Below are positions 11,796 through 24,500 of a DNA stretch of 64,000 nt, piece by piece; the first letter of the stretch is position 1; each line of letters starts with the position of its first letter. This DNA comes from Aphrophora alni (taxonomy: Eukaryota; Arthropoda; Insecta; Hemiptera; Aphrophoridae). Made by a program: the position numbers and the translations under genes. The stretch covers positions 11,440,098 to 11,504,097 of the forward strand of contig OY740772.1 in the NCBI GenBank assembly GCA_963513935.1, read 5' to 3'. Below the pieces are notes generated by a model, which saw only the letters and a list, made by a program, of their open reading frames with translations, was not told the origin of the DNA and ran no database searches.

Positions 11796-14162
11796 CTTCC
11801 GAGTGTGGCGCTATCTCTTGTATGTGAACGTCGCGAGTGGAGGCTCTTCCACGTGCGTAGTTTCGATAATAAGCTTAAAAATATGAGCCTAAACTTTAAT
11901 TGCTTGTGTCTTCAGCCGAAGTTGTTATTTGATTAAAATCGAGCTTTTTTGTTTTTAATTAATTATTCCTGTAATATTTTTTTTACTTACACGAATTTTG
12001 GTCTTCACAATTCATTATATGTTGTATAAATAACAACCCTACGGCTGATTTTCAGTTTCGTACCAATTCATCTAAACAGGAATCGATGTACGAAAATCAA
12101 AGTACCGTGCATTCTTTCTAATGTCCTGTTGGTCGACTTTCCCTGTCCTTTAGTCAGGTTGCGTAAAGGACATTCAAGGAATGAGTCAACGCACACAAAG
12201 AACCCTTTCTCCTAGACTAGTGTTTGCACTATCCAACTAATATTTGTAGCCGAAGCAAAGCATTGTATTCATTAGGCGTACTTATCTCTTCCGTCACTGA
12301 CATCATCCATAGCCTTCTTTGTAATGACACACTAATGTTATTTTAAACGTCTTTGTGTCTATACAAGATGAAGGCAAAGCGTCCGAGTTGGACTTGGAAG
12401 CACTGTTTGGTCTAGTTTCATCGAGGATGAAAAAACACGAATTATGGTTTTTTAAAAGAAACTTTAGCTGGTATATGAGCTATTTTGGTAACACGAAATT
12501 ACGATTTTCATAAAATCGGTTCTAACGATTTTGAACAAATTATGTTCAAGTGTAGCCTCTAAGTAGTCTATCCAAACAAAACCGACCATGGGGGCTGTTA
12601 TAAAATATGTAATTTCTCAAAAGTAACTCTACCGATTTCGTTTAAATTTTAAACCCGTTCAATGTTTAAATTCTGAAGTAAAAACTATTACAGCTCTGGA
12701 ACAATAATTGACATAAAAAAAATAAAAAAAATGAACGTTGATCTTAATAATTCAAATACTATTTACTCCAAGATTGTGTTTACGAACCAAGTGAAGCTAT
12801 GATAAGGCTACATTAAGCGGGAACAGAAATAATTGCTTGCGTCCATCGTTCGTTTTGACTTTCTGATTGATAACAACCGAACTGCCATTTTATGCACTGT
12901 TTATTTGGAAAGGAATTTTATCGGAATAACATTTCAATCTGCAGAAAGACCTACTGACTTTTATTTCGAATGAACCTGTAATTTTGACAGAGCGCTCTGC
13001 TATTCTTTCAACATTAATCAAACGTAATGCTGTTATCCATCAACACTGGCAACGTAATACTAACTGTGGTCGACCGGAAAACATGATAGTTCACTTCACT
13101 ACACGAGTGTTTCCCACGACCAACACGAATCGCAGAACGCAGGTTTCATCATCGAATTTTTACATATTTCTTCCATTAGGTGAAAGTATCAATAATTGAT
13201 TAATGCTCCAAAAATATAAATAATATTCGGCAAATAACTACAGTATTAAGAACGAGCGAATCCGGGTTGTATTTTGGTTTTTAATAACTTTAATTTTGTT
13301 TACTCCCACCTACGTTTCGCTAATCACGACATTGCAACAAACTAAAAACAGTACAGTATCCTCAAGGTAGGAATGTGTCTGGGGTGGAGAGGAAAACAGG
13401 GGCCTCACACTTTGTTGCGTTTACTTTCAGCGGTACAACCCCAATAAAAAAAATAATAGACCTCAAATGCTTCTGTGTAAACGCCTACCCTACTTTCGTT
13501 TCTTTTATCGGTGTAAATAAAAATAAAACGTTTACAAAAGTCTGTCACGAAATTGTAACTTTAGGAATTAAATGTACCTAAAGCAGTAATTTGTGTACCT
13601 AGTTTTCTTGGAATGGGTTGTACCATCAAGTCAAGCTAGGGAAGCAGGTAGAAGGGAAGATACGCCCCTTACACCAGAGACACAAACCTAGTCTGAGGCT
13701 ACTGTACCTAGTAGTCCGTTACTTAGCCTTTTGTTGGGTAGAAAAATAAGTGTGGTTAATTATCGAAAAGGTGGCGATTTAATTAAATGTAATTATTGCT
13801 ATCGTTTAATGGGACGTTTCCTATAATTTGTGAATAAAAAACAAATGCACAGCGTTTTGAATGAAGAGATCAAAACTTGTTAACAAGTGATAAACCTAGA
13901 ATGTTAAAAAAAGTGAAGAAAAAGCTAACATAACTTAGGAAACTGAAATTAAATACGAACAAGACCTGTAAAAACAGAACTGCGCTACCACAAACAACCT
14001 CTAACAACTAACTAATAGGAGTTGAGAGCCAACGGAATTGTAACCTAACAGTTTATCGGAGAACAACCATTTGTCGCCTCTTTCAAAAGTTTATTGCGTG
14101 ATATAGTCATCACTCCTGTTGGATATTCTAACGAAAATATTCAGTTTTTATTGGCGAAATTT
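11796..14162. other. no supported gene
   Basis: It holds short open frames only (12984-13199, 13375-13581) and one ACCGATTTCGTTTAAATTTT block at 12629. The patch 12960-13160 is slightly richer in CpG but has no clear splice sites. Confidence 0.45.
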
Positions 14163-14514
14163 GGGTCTGTTGAAAAGGAGAACCGCTACTCGTAAACAAT
14201 TTTCTATTGACATAAATAGAACAGAACCTAATCTGACGGAACAGCTGAAACGATGTTAGCGTGTATTAAAGACAGTATTTTACCAGGAACAGAAAGAATG
14301 TGCAACCAGTAGAGATTTGTAAAATCCTACTTTTGTGAATTCATGTGGCGCCGTAGGAACAAGGGTGAAGATCTGTTTGACACCATTTGGAAGGATTTAT
14401 ATTGGGCTCCAGAACAATATAATGTGTATTCATATATTTTGTATAAAATTGGTTAGGTTAAGAAATCTTCTGGGTGCCACAGTTTGAGTGACGGACCTCT
14501 TCTTGAACAGACCC
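14163..14514 (+). mobile_element. deleted Merlin-like DNA transposon, copy 2
   Basis: About 352 bp with ends GGGTCTGTTGAAAAGGAGAA and the near complement ending TTGAACAGACCC. The coding tail has a premature stop after TSRDL because of a shifted base. The flanking AAATTT on both sides is palindromic, so a target duplication cannot be separated from an extension of the inverted repeat. It shares the internal deletion with copies 1 and 3, so the deleted form itself spread. Confidence 0.65.
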
Positions 14515-14639
14515 CAAATTTTTTTACGATTACTTAGCTTACCATATGTAGATCTAAACCCGTTAATCCGTTAATGTATACATCAATTTCCCTTTCCCGC
14601 AATTCTAGCTTCCGTCACCAGAATTCGCTACTAATGGTA

Positions 14640-14715
14640 GCTCTTCATTATCTCACTGGGATCGAACCCAGAATTCTTTGCACAGAAGGAGAGCGCCACT
14701 GCACTAGCGAGAAGC
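14640..14715 (-). ncRNA. tRNA-like sequence with pol III promoter boxes (tRNA pseudogene or SINE head)
   Basis: On the minus strand TAGTGCAGTGGCGC fits the A box and GGGTTCGATCCCAG fits the B box, about 30 bases apart as in a tRNA. The T arm would have a six-base loop and the acceptor ends do not pair well, so an intact tRNA is unlikely. It could be a decayed tRNA or the head of a tRNA-derived SINE. A weaker relative may lie at 59650-59690 (ATCCTGGGTTCTGTTCCCAA). Confidence 0.5.
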
Positions 14716-16213
14716 TATAGCAAGAAATATATCAAAATCCTGTGATTTTTAAGCAAAATATTGGTGATGTCTACACCATATATTAAAACTGCACATAAAC
14801 GAACGCTACCGAAAATTTTCTTCTAAGGAAAAAGTAGCAAAAGGAAACGTTCAAGTCTGATACTTTTTGTCATTAAAGTTTACCTCCGTTTAACTGTAAA
14901 GGAATTTGCAGAGGTGAATGTATTTTGTTCTGGTTTACTGTCGTGGTAAGCTTGTTTTATTACATTCCTAACAATTCTTTATGTCTTGTACTGCATGTGT
15001 AGTTTAAATTTCTAATAGACTAGCTTACGCAACTAGGAATTTGCGAGACATATGCATGCAGTAAGACAGGATGTTTAGTCGCAAACTGCAAATGAAATTA
15101 GTAATAAAATTAAACGATCTGAGATCTACATGAACGTTTATGAGGAGAAAGTAGTTTTTTTAATTAGATTTAGTTGCGTGAATAGTTTTCTAATAACGCA
15201 ATTGTGTTTGTCAACACGTGATCAAAAAGTGTCTCGTGAGAAATATGACTTTTAACGAGTAAATGTGAAGTGTTGTTTTATTGGAATCTTGTAAAACTTA
15301 GGCTCACTATAACAACGAATATTAATTGATAATCCCTCTAACCACAATAAAAACTGGTGCGTAAGCCTCTACACACGCTAAAGTGAAAATTTGTAAAAGA
15401 AGAAGGAGAAGAAGCTTTCTCTCATAGATACACACGTAAACATTTACTTCAGCTAGATATTTTAGAAATGTCGCTTTTCGACCCCGGCGGTGTCTGCGAC
15501 ATTTTTCCCACGCTTACTATTTTTTTTTTTTCCAGTGCGCGTATAGAAGTTTATTTTGGTATATGGAAGTAACCTTATAATCCAATGACTCTGTCAAAAC
15601 CCACTGGGGTTTGAGGCGAAGCCCCCCCATCCCAACTAGCGAACCGAGTATAAACGGATACAATGGGATACCGAGTGTACAGTAAAGCGGGACATATAAA
15701 TTTACAATGTCGTAACAATAAGTTTATATTTTTTAACTTTAAAGCCAATGATTATTATGGAAGGCGTTTGCGAACCTATCGCCCAGTAGGCATCGTCTCC
15801 AAACATCCTCCTCCTTAGGCTGGATTTTGTTACAGTGTAGAGTTATTAATATTGCGATTTTATTAAAATATGAACAAATCTGTAGCGTCAATTTTTAGAA
15901 AATACGTATTTTATAACAGACTAATGGCAGGGGTTTTTTTGATATTTTTTCTTTTAACTGTTAACTCACAAATTTGATCAAAATCTATAGAGACGTACTT
16001 TATTATTATTACAGTTACATCCAAATTTTGATTAATTGAAAGAATTAAAAAACTTAAAGAGACAGGTCAAAACGCCCCTTTACAAAATTTGATTAAAACC
16101 TTTTAGGTCTATGCGTCAGACAGATGTGATTCCAAAAACTTTTCTTTATTATTCAGGGAACTTCTAAATAGTTTGAACCTCATTGTGTATGTATCCTAGT
16201 CACCATGAATAAA
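14716..16213. other. no gene seen
   Basis: AT-rich intergenic or intronic DNA without a repeat I could pair inside the window. Confidence 0.45.
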
Positions 16214-16523
16214 AGAATAATTATCTCCGTCTGTGTGACTTTTTGTAATTTAAGTATTTTACTTACTTTACATGACGCGTTTCGAAACTCGTTCCATCTT
16301 TAGATTGTCGCTCTGTTGATAAATCTACGAAGCAGATAAATGCAGTCGATGGTGTGCACACGCGGTGTTATTGTGCGCGAATATGTTGTACTATAATTTA
16401 TTTTAATTTAATTACGACCTCAACAAAGCGACAATCTGAAGATGTAACGTGTTCCGAAACGCGTCATGTAAAGTAAGTAAAATATTTAAATTACAAAAGT
16501 CACACAGACGGACATAATTATTC
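16214..16523. mobile_element. foldback element, arms about 105 bases
   Basis: AGAATAATTATCTCCGTCTG pairs with CAGACGGACATAATTATTCT. Inner blocks TTACTTTACATGACGCGTTT and its complement AAACGCGTCATGTAAAGTAA, and GATTGTCGCT/AGCGACAATC, continue the arms. It carries the same CTGAAGATG-GAAACGCG motif as the element at 9866 although the rest of the sequence differs. Confidence 0.9.
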
Positions 16524-17419
16524 TCTAGTATTCGCAAAAAAAAAATCGACATCAATTTTTTGGCCAACCCAAAAAAATTATAATTTCATAATTAGTAGTC
16601 GTTTTTAAATTTACCAACATATTTTGTTATTACTTGTCCAACAATTATAAAAACCGAGCTTACCAACAAATTTTCCAACATATTGTGACCTCTAAAATGC
16701 TTAATAAAAAGAAGAAATTCCACTCTTAGTATAACAGCGATCAGCTGTCACCTCAGTTATTTATTTCTTGAAACATCCCAGTTTCTTCTTCCTTCCAACA
16801 AAAAAAAAACATGTTTAATTTACACTTTCAAAGAAATTACCAACTCCTGTTCCACCTATCAATTAAATTTTTCACTTCTTTGAAGATGGAACGCTCCACT
16901 TGTCAAGTACGATAAAATGTTACTTTGCCAGACGGCGACTACAAAAAGTATTCCACTTGCAAGGAGGTAAAACCTTTGACAGAAGGTTGAACAATTAAAA
17001 TGTCGATTTCTGGGACAGTTACATTGCTACGTGACCAGCTGCAAGAAATCCGGTTTTAACATGTTGCAGTCACGTATTACAGTGATATTAATTATATGGT
17101 GTAGTTAAAAATGAGGTGGGATTTGTTTTGAAAATTTAATATTTTAGGCATCTATTGGATTTTTAGTTGCGGAAGAAATACTTATTGAAACGAAGATTCT
17201 TTGTTGTCGACTAAAATATAATTTTGTCGATTATTTCTAAGCAATTAGGCAACCAATTTGAATGAAATTTTTGTTTGTAAATAGAACAGACCCAGATCGT
17301 GACGAGGTCTATACTATTATCAAGGTTGTGTCCCAATTGCGAACACCCCAAAAATGTCATACGTCGCTCATCCACTGTCTGTCCAGACTGCGAACAAATA
17401 TTTGGAATGTCACGTGTTA
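16524..17419. other. no gene seen
   Basis: AT-rich; near 17340-17400 a GTCTGTCCAGACTGCGAACA stretch precedes the CCTAA array and resembles GTTCGCAATCTGGA text at 17598, 17656 and 17677. Confidence 0.45.
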
Positions 17420-17469
17420 CCTAACCTAACCTAACCTAACCTAACCTAACCTAACCTAACCTAGCCTAA
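17420..17469. repeat. interstitial telomere-type array (CCTAA)n
   Basis: Eight perfect CCTAA units from 17420, then CCTAG and another CCTAA. The complement TTAGG is the usual insect telomere repeat. It is short and embedded, so it is an interstitial array, not a chromosome end. Two- or three-unit GGTTA stretches also occur near 8404, 11007, 11590, 36150, 36480, 49545 and 54310. Confidence 0.9.
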
Positions 17470-17689
17470 GTCAGATCATTCTGTTAATATAAAAACGGCT
17501 TTGTATTATACAAGCAGAAAGACAACAATTGTGCCCGTGTGACTAGCTACTCAAGCGCCGGAGACTACCTTGCTTATCAGGAACATACCGGGAATGTGTT
17601 CGCAATCTGGACTCCTCCACAGGTACCACACCCCCACACCAAACAAAATAGACATGTTCGCAATCTGCACTGTTCGCAATCTGGAGGAC

Positions 17690-18115
17690 ACCATTATCAA
17701 ACACGGAATGGGACTGAACGAAGGGTCGCCTCACTCTAACGCACGCGCCATCACACACAAGCGCGCAGAGTATTAGGACTGGCGGGTACCTGCCGTGGGC
17801 CACCCGGATGAGTTACCTACTGTGCTTTACTTGATCGAACTTTCATTTATTTATAGTTGAATTGATTACAAAATAAGACTAGGACCGTTTGTAGCGCGGA
17901 GAGAGAGAATTCCGTACACTGTTGCCACAAAAAGTGGTTGTTCTGCAGTGTACAGCCAAGCGAGTCAGGCGGTCAACGTGGCAACGCCGCTCATTATTGG
18001 AAAAATGAGACCAAACAACGTATAATTTACTTTAATAGAGTTCAAAATCAAAAATGTTTGCTACAAAATGAATGACAGTATGATGGCTAATAAGTGTCAC
18101 ATGACTAATAATGGA
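17690..18115. mobile_element. family C foldback element, copy 1, left half with an insertion
   Basis: It begins ATTATCAAACACGGAATGGG and follows the family C left arm (CCATCACACACAAGCGCGCA, GGCCACCCG, TTACCTACTGTGCTT, ACTTTCATTTATTTA). About 120 GC-richer bases (17880-18000) then interrupt it before AATTTACTTTAATAGAGT and TTTGCTACAAAATGAATGAC resume. The right arm is missing. Open frames on both strands (17539-17803) are repeat-derived. Confidence 0.65.
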
Positions 18116-18788
18116 ATATGCCCAGCTCTTGAAAACAATCAGTTATCTACCTTAAACCCTTTGATGGAACCGATGTGTTCCATCTTCATGACGTCATTAC
18201 CTAAAACCAGAAGGTAAAATAAAGTGGACAAGAAAATAGGGAAGGAGAGGGGTAAATAAAGAGGAAGAAAAGAAAAAAAGGAGGAAAATCCTCCCCCCCC
18301 CCCGGTGCCGAAAGAGAAAAGAAAAAGGTGAGAACAAAATTTTTTGCAGTTGGTCTGTAGGTTTACAATAGCTTAAAATTTACACAGTTAGTAAGGATAA
18401 AAAGAAATTTTCAATATTGAACTAATACTAAACATAAATACAATACGATGGTTTTATGATCAGATTATTGTCGTTTAAAATGGTGCTGTAACCCAAGGGT
18501 TTTTTTGTGAAAAGGGGGGGGGGAATATGATAAAGATATGATATATCTGGGGTGATACAAAAAAAGAGTATTACAAAGTAAAGGTGATTGAAAATTAAAA
18601 ACTAGGTTGCGGAGTGAGAATATGGAAGAAGAATGGAAATAATATAGGATTGGTGAACCGTACATTTGTTTTTAAAGTTAAAAAATAATATTATTTAAAT
18701 TAATTTTAAACCCTGGCATTTAGCATCATTTATTGGTAATAAATAATTTCTTTCATTCAATACAAGTATACGAAAACATGACCTGTCA
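18116..18788. other. no gene seen; purine-rich and homopolymer tracts
   Basis: A purine-rich stretch (18235-18290) ends in eleven C at 18293-18303; ten G lie at 18514-18523. Confidence 0.5.
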
Positions 18789-18935
18789 TATGGATCACGC
18801 CTTTTTTGATGTAATCTTGGGTTATATATGCTCTTTTCATCTTCCCCCCTTCAGGTTTCCACTGTTTATTCTCCTTCCACTAAGATGCTATTAGAGTATT
18901 CAAGGGCTAGGAGTCTCTATTTTAAGCTTTCCTTC
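18789..18935 (-). repeat. family A repeat, reverse, at the left edge of the 244-bp array
   Basis: GTAATCTTGGGTTATATATG, TTTTCATCTTCC and ATTAGAGTATTCAAGGGCTA. Confidence 0.65.
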
Positions 18936-19812
18936 TTTAAAGCCGATGTATGACAGCTAGGTTTTTATTCTTTAACATCAACAATACTCTAAGAAGGCAG
19001 TTTCACATCGCACCTTGGTTGGTAATATAGAATATCTTCATAATTTAATTAATTTCCCCCGTTCTCTCTAGTTGGGCCATTTCCCCTCAGGTTTCCATTG
19101 ACCAACTCTTTGTTCTCCTCCCAACTTGATGTTTATTAGAGTATTCGAGGGCTAGAGGTCTCTATTTTAAGCTTTCCTTCTTTAAAGCCGATGTATGACA
19201 GCTAGGTTTTTATTCTTTAACATCAACAAAACTCTAAGAAGGCAGTTTCACATCGCGCCTTGGTTAGTAATATAGAATATCTTCATAATTTAATTAATTT
19301 TCCCCGTTCTCTCTAGTTGGGCCCTTTCCCCTCAGGTTTCCATTGACCAACTCTTTGTTCTCCTCCCAACTTGATGTTTATTAGAGTATTCGAGGGCTAG
19401 AGGTCTCTATTTTAAGCTTTCCTTCTTTAAAGCCGATGTATGACAGCTAGGTTTTTATTCTTTAACATCAACAAAACTCTAAGAAGGCAGTTTCACATCG
19501 CACCTTGGTTGGTAATATGAAATATTGTTATAGTTTATTAATGTTCCCCGTTCTCTCTAGTTGGGCCCTTTCCCCTCAGGTTTCCATTGACCAACTCTTT
19601 GTTCTCCTCCCAACTTGATGTTTATTACAGTATTCAAGGGCTAGGAGTCTTTATTTTAAGCTTTACTTCTATAAAGCCGATGTATGGTCAGCGAGGTTTT
19701 TATCCTTTTTACAACAACACAATTCTAAGACAGTTTCACATCGCACCTTGATTGGTAGTGTGGAATATCTTCATAGTTTAATTAATTTCCTCCGTTCCCT
19801 TTAGCCACACCC
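18842..19812. repeat. 244-bp tandem repeat, four copies
   Basis: Copies begin near 18842, 19081, 19326 and 19570, marked by TTTCCCCTCAGGTTTCCA. The two middle copies are almost identical; the outer two are more diverged, as expected when unequal exchange homogenises the centre. Each unit holds the distal part of a reverse-oriented family A repeat (GAGTATTCGAGGGCTAG) fused to unrelated DNA (TTTAAAGCCGATGTATGACA), so the array arose after a family A insertion. Confidence 0.9.
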
Positions 19813-20550
19813 TTTATTAATTAAAGGCATTGATATTTTATTGTTTCAGTAAGTTGAACTTTCATGTAGTGTTAAATATGGACAGACAGAAGACACAACC
19901 GACCTTGACTCTTTGCTGGGGAGGAGGGGGAAATTGGCAAACTACACCACAATAGCGTACGCTTTCTGCGTAGAACTGATCTGCGCAACTCTTTCAATGG
20001 TTTAATATAGACTATTAAAAGAGATTGTATACTTCCCTGTTAAAAGTTACGATTTATTTCTACACAGATTTAAGTTTCTAATACTGATAATGGTCAGGAT
20101 ACTTGAGCATAATACTTTAGTCGGTTCACAGCTGATAGAACGAGAATTTATAACTGTTTTAACAGCTCGTTTACTGCGCTTGTTATTAATAAACTAGTGT
20201 ACCTGTTGTTCGAAATCGAGCAATATTTTTAATTTACACTGCTGTAAATTGATTTGAAGTTTTATTTATTTCCTCATTGTTAAGTCCACGCATAGTTCTC
20301 ATGTAATTGCTGTGATAAACACGCCTTCTGTATAAGTTTCTGTTACTATTAAAAGTACAATAAGAACCAGTTCAGTAAACTTAAAAAACTTCATGGAAAA
20401 AAAAAACCTTGCATAATTTATTAACAAACTTAATAAAACCTCGTTTTAAATGGTTTACCCAGTCAAAACGAAACGATAAATACATATTATGTCAAACAAA
20501 TAATCACAACACAAATAAAATTGTTTAACAATTAACCATACTTTTATTGA
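19813..20550. other. no gene seen
   Basis: AT-rich DNA between the 244-bp array and the family C foldback. Confidence 0.45.
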
Positions 20551-21383
20551 TACTATTATCAAACGTGGAATGCGGCTAAACGATGGGGTGCCTCATTCTA
20601 AATCACTTGATCACTTTCATTTATTTAATTTGATATTTTAAAATAATATCTGTAATATATTTTATTCTACACTTCATTACAAGAAAAACGAGACCAAACC
20701 ATGTATAATTTACTTTAATAAGAGTCCAAAATCAACAATGTTTGCTACAAAATGAATGACAGTATAATGGCTAATAAGTGTGTGAATAAACAACTCTATC
20801 GTATATCTTTATAGAAAAATATGTATATTTCGATTTTAATGGAGCACAATATAATAATAATAGTATAAAACATTATTTGTACTTCATTATTTACAATGTG
20901 ATAAACTGTGTATGAATAAATAAATATGTATTAAAACTGTAATATTGGCATTTATACACAATTGATTTATATTTTGTAAATTTAACATTTGGTCATCTAA
21001 ACAACAATAATATATAGAATAATGTTGAAAACGGCAAAAAAATCTCTAGTAATACATATTTTTTGATAAAGCTATAGGATACACTTATTAGTCATCATAC
21101 AGTCACTCATTTTGTAGCAAACATCGTTCATTTTGTGGTTTAATTCAGTAAATTATACATTGTTTGGTTTCATTTTTTCTTGTAATTTTGTGTAGAATAA
21201 ATATATATTATAGATTTTATTTTCAAATATCAAATAAAATTAATTAAAGTTTTATAAAGTGAAGCCCAGTAGGTGACTTATACGGGTGGCTTGGGGGGAA
21301 GGTCACGGACACCCTAATCCTCTGCGCTTGTGTGAGTGAAGCGACTCTTCTCTTAGCCGCATTCCCAGTTTAATGCTATAGTA
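20551..21383. mobile_element. TA-flanked foldback element, family C, copy 2 (833 bp)
   Basis: The left end TACTATTATCAAAC and right end GCTATAGTA lie in inverted arms of some 240-300 bases (20551-20800 and 21060-21383). Shared arm blocks include GGAATGCGGCTAA and its complement, TTTGCTACAAAATGAATGA near 20739 paired with TCATTTTGTAGCAAAC near 21108, and CCAAACCATGTATAATTTAC paired with GTAAATTAT-like text near 21150. TA on both sides fits a Tc1/mariner-type target site. There is no coding capacity, so it is a MITE-like element with very long terminal repeats. Confidence 0.8.
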
Positions 21384-21560
21384 TAGTTTACTTTAATTTT
21401 TTTTTTCTGTCCTTAACAGCTGATGTTATTTAATGGTGTAGTTTAAAACATGATTTTTTTCCCATAAGAACAAATTTTTAATATAAAGTCAGATGTTTTA
21501 ATTACAGGTGTTTGTAAATTCTCAATAAAAATTAGCATGGGTTTAATGGTAAAAACTTTC

Positions 21561-24500
21561 ATCTTTTTACATTATTATTCATTTTACATCATTATATTTC
21601 ATCTTTTTACATTATTATTCATTTTACATCATTATATTTCATCTTTTTACATTATTATTCATTTTACATCATTATATTTCATCTTTTTACATTATTATTC
21701 ATTTTACATCATTATATTTCATCTTTTTACATTATTATTCATTTTACATCATTATATTTCATCTTTTTACATTATTATTCATTTTACATCATTATATTTC
21801 ATCTTTTTACATTATTATTCATTTTACATCATTATATTTCATCTTTTTACATTATTATTCATTTTACATCATTATATTTCATCTTTTTACATTATTATTC
21901 ATTTTACATCATTATATTTCATCTTTTTACATTATTATTCATTTTACATCATTATATTTCATCTTTTTACATTATTATTCATTTTACATCATTATATTTC
22001 ATCTTTTTACATTATTATTCATTTTACATCATTATATTTCATCTTTTTACATTATTATTCATTTTACATCATTATATTTCATCTTTTTACATTATTATTC
22101 ATTTTACATCATTATATTTCATCTTTTTACATTATTATTCATTTTACATCATTATATTTCATCTTTTTACATTATTATTCATTTTACATCATTATATTTC
22201 ATCTTTTTACATTATTATTCATTTTACATCATTATATTTCATCTTTTTACATTATTATTCATTTTACATCATTATATTTCATCTTTTTACATTATTATTC
22301 ATTTTACATCATTATATTTCATCTTTTTACATTATTATTCATTTTACATCATTATATTTCATCTTTTTACATTATTATTCATTTTACATCATTATATTTC
22401 ATCTTTTTACATTATTATTCATTTTACATCATTATATTTCATCTTTTTACATTATTATTCATTTTACATCATTATATTTCATCTTTTTACATTATTATTC
22501 ATTTTACATCATTATATTTCATCTTTTTACATTATTATTCATTTTACATCATTATATTTCATCTTTTTACATTATTATTCATTTTACATCATTATATTTC
22601 ATATTTTTACATTATTATTCATTTTACATCATTATATTTCATCTTTTTACATTATTATTCATTTTACATCATTATATTTCATATTTTTACATTATTATTC
22701 ATTTTACATCATTATATTCCATCTTTTTACATTATTATTCATTTTACATCATTATATTTCATATTTTTACATTATTATTCATTTTACATCATTATATTCC
22801 ATCTTTTTACATTATTATTCATTTTACATCATTATATTTCATATTTTTACATTATTATTCATTTTACATCATTATATTTCATCTTTTTACATTATTATTC
22901 ATTTTACATCATTATATTTCATATTTTTACATTATTATTCATTTTACATCATTATATTCCATCTTTTTACATTATTATTCATTTTACATCATTATATTTC
23001 ATATTTTTACATTATTATTCATTTTACATCATTATATTTCATCTTTTTACATTATTATTCATTTTACATCATTATATTTCATCTTTTTACATTATTATTC
23101 ATTTTACATCATTATATTTCATATTTTTACATTATTATTCATTTTACATCATTATATTTCATCTTTTTACATTATTATTCATTTTACATCATTATATTTC
23201 ATCTTTTTACATTATTATTCATTTTACATCATTATATTTCATATTTTTACATTATTATTCATTTTACATCATTATATTCCATCTTTTTACATTATTATTC
23301 ATTTTACATCATTATATTTCATCTTTTTACATTATTATTCATTTTACATCATTATATTCCATCTTTTTACATTATTATTCATTTTACATCATTATATTTC
23401 ATATTTTTACATTATTATTCATTTTACATCATTATATTTCATCTTTTTACATTATTATTCATTTTACATCATTATATTTCATATTTTTACATTATTATTC
23501 ATTTTACATCATTATATTCCATCTTTTTACATTATTATTCATTTTACATCATTATATTTCATATTTTTACATTATTATTCATTTTACATCATTATATTCC
23601 ATCTTTTTACATTATTATTCATTTTACATCATTATATTTCATATTTTTACATTATTATTCATTTTACATCATTATATTTCATCTTTTTACATTATTATTC
23701 ATTTTACATCATTATATTTCATATTTTTACATTATTATTCATTTTACATCATTATATTCCATCTTTTTACATTATTATTCATTTTACATCATTATATTTC
23801 ATCTTTTTACATTATTATTCATTTTACATCATTATATTCCATCTTTTTACATTATTATTCATTTTACATCATTATATTTCATATTTTTACATTATTATTC
23901 ATTTTACATCATTATATTTCATCTTTTTACATTATTATTCATTTTACATCATTATATTTCATATTTTTACATTATTATTCATTTTACATCATTATATTCC
24001 ATCTTTTTACATTATTATTCATTTTACATCATTATATTTCATATTTTTACATTATTATTCATTTTACATCATTATATTTCATCTTTTTACATTATTATTC
24101 ATTTTACATCATTATATTTCATCTTTTTACATTATTATTCATTTTACATCATTATATTTCATATTTTTACATTATTATTCATTTTACATCATTATATTTC
24201 ATCTTTTTACATTATTATTCATTTTACATCATTATATTTCATCTTTTTACATTATTATTCATTTTACATCATTATATTTCATATTTTTACATTATTATTC
24301 ATTTTACATCATTATATTCCATCTTTTTACATTATTATTCATTTTACATCATTATATTTCATCTTTTTACATTATTATTCATTTTACATCATTATATTCC
24401 ATCTTTTTACATTATTATTCATTTTACATCATTATATTTCATATTTTTACATTATTATTCATTTTACATCATTATATTTCATCTTTTTACATTATTATTC

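Noticed and set aside
14640..14715. A functional tRNA gene
   Set aside because: The acceptor stem does not pair and the T loop is one base short, although both promoter boxes are recognisable.
17420..17469. A chromosome end
   Set aside because: Only about ten units, followed by tens of kilobases of ordinary sequence on both sides.
17539..17803. Several open frames on both strands
   Set aside because: They coincide with the GC-rich arm of a family C foldback; sister copies show the same bases as non-coding inverted repeat.
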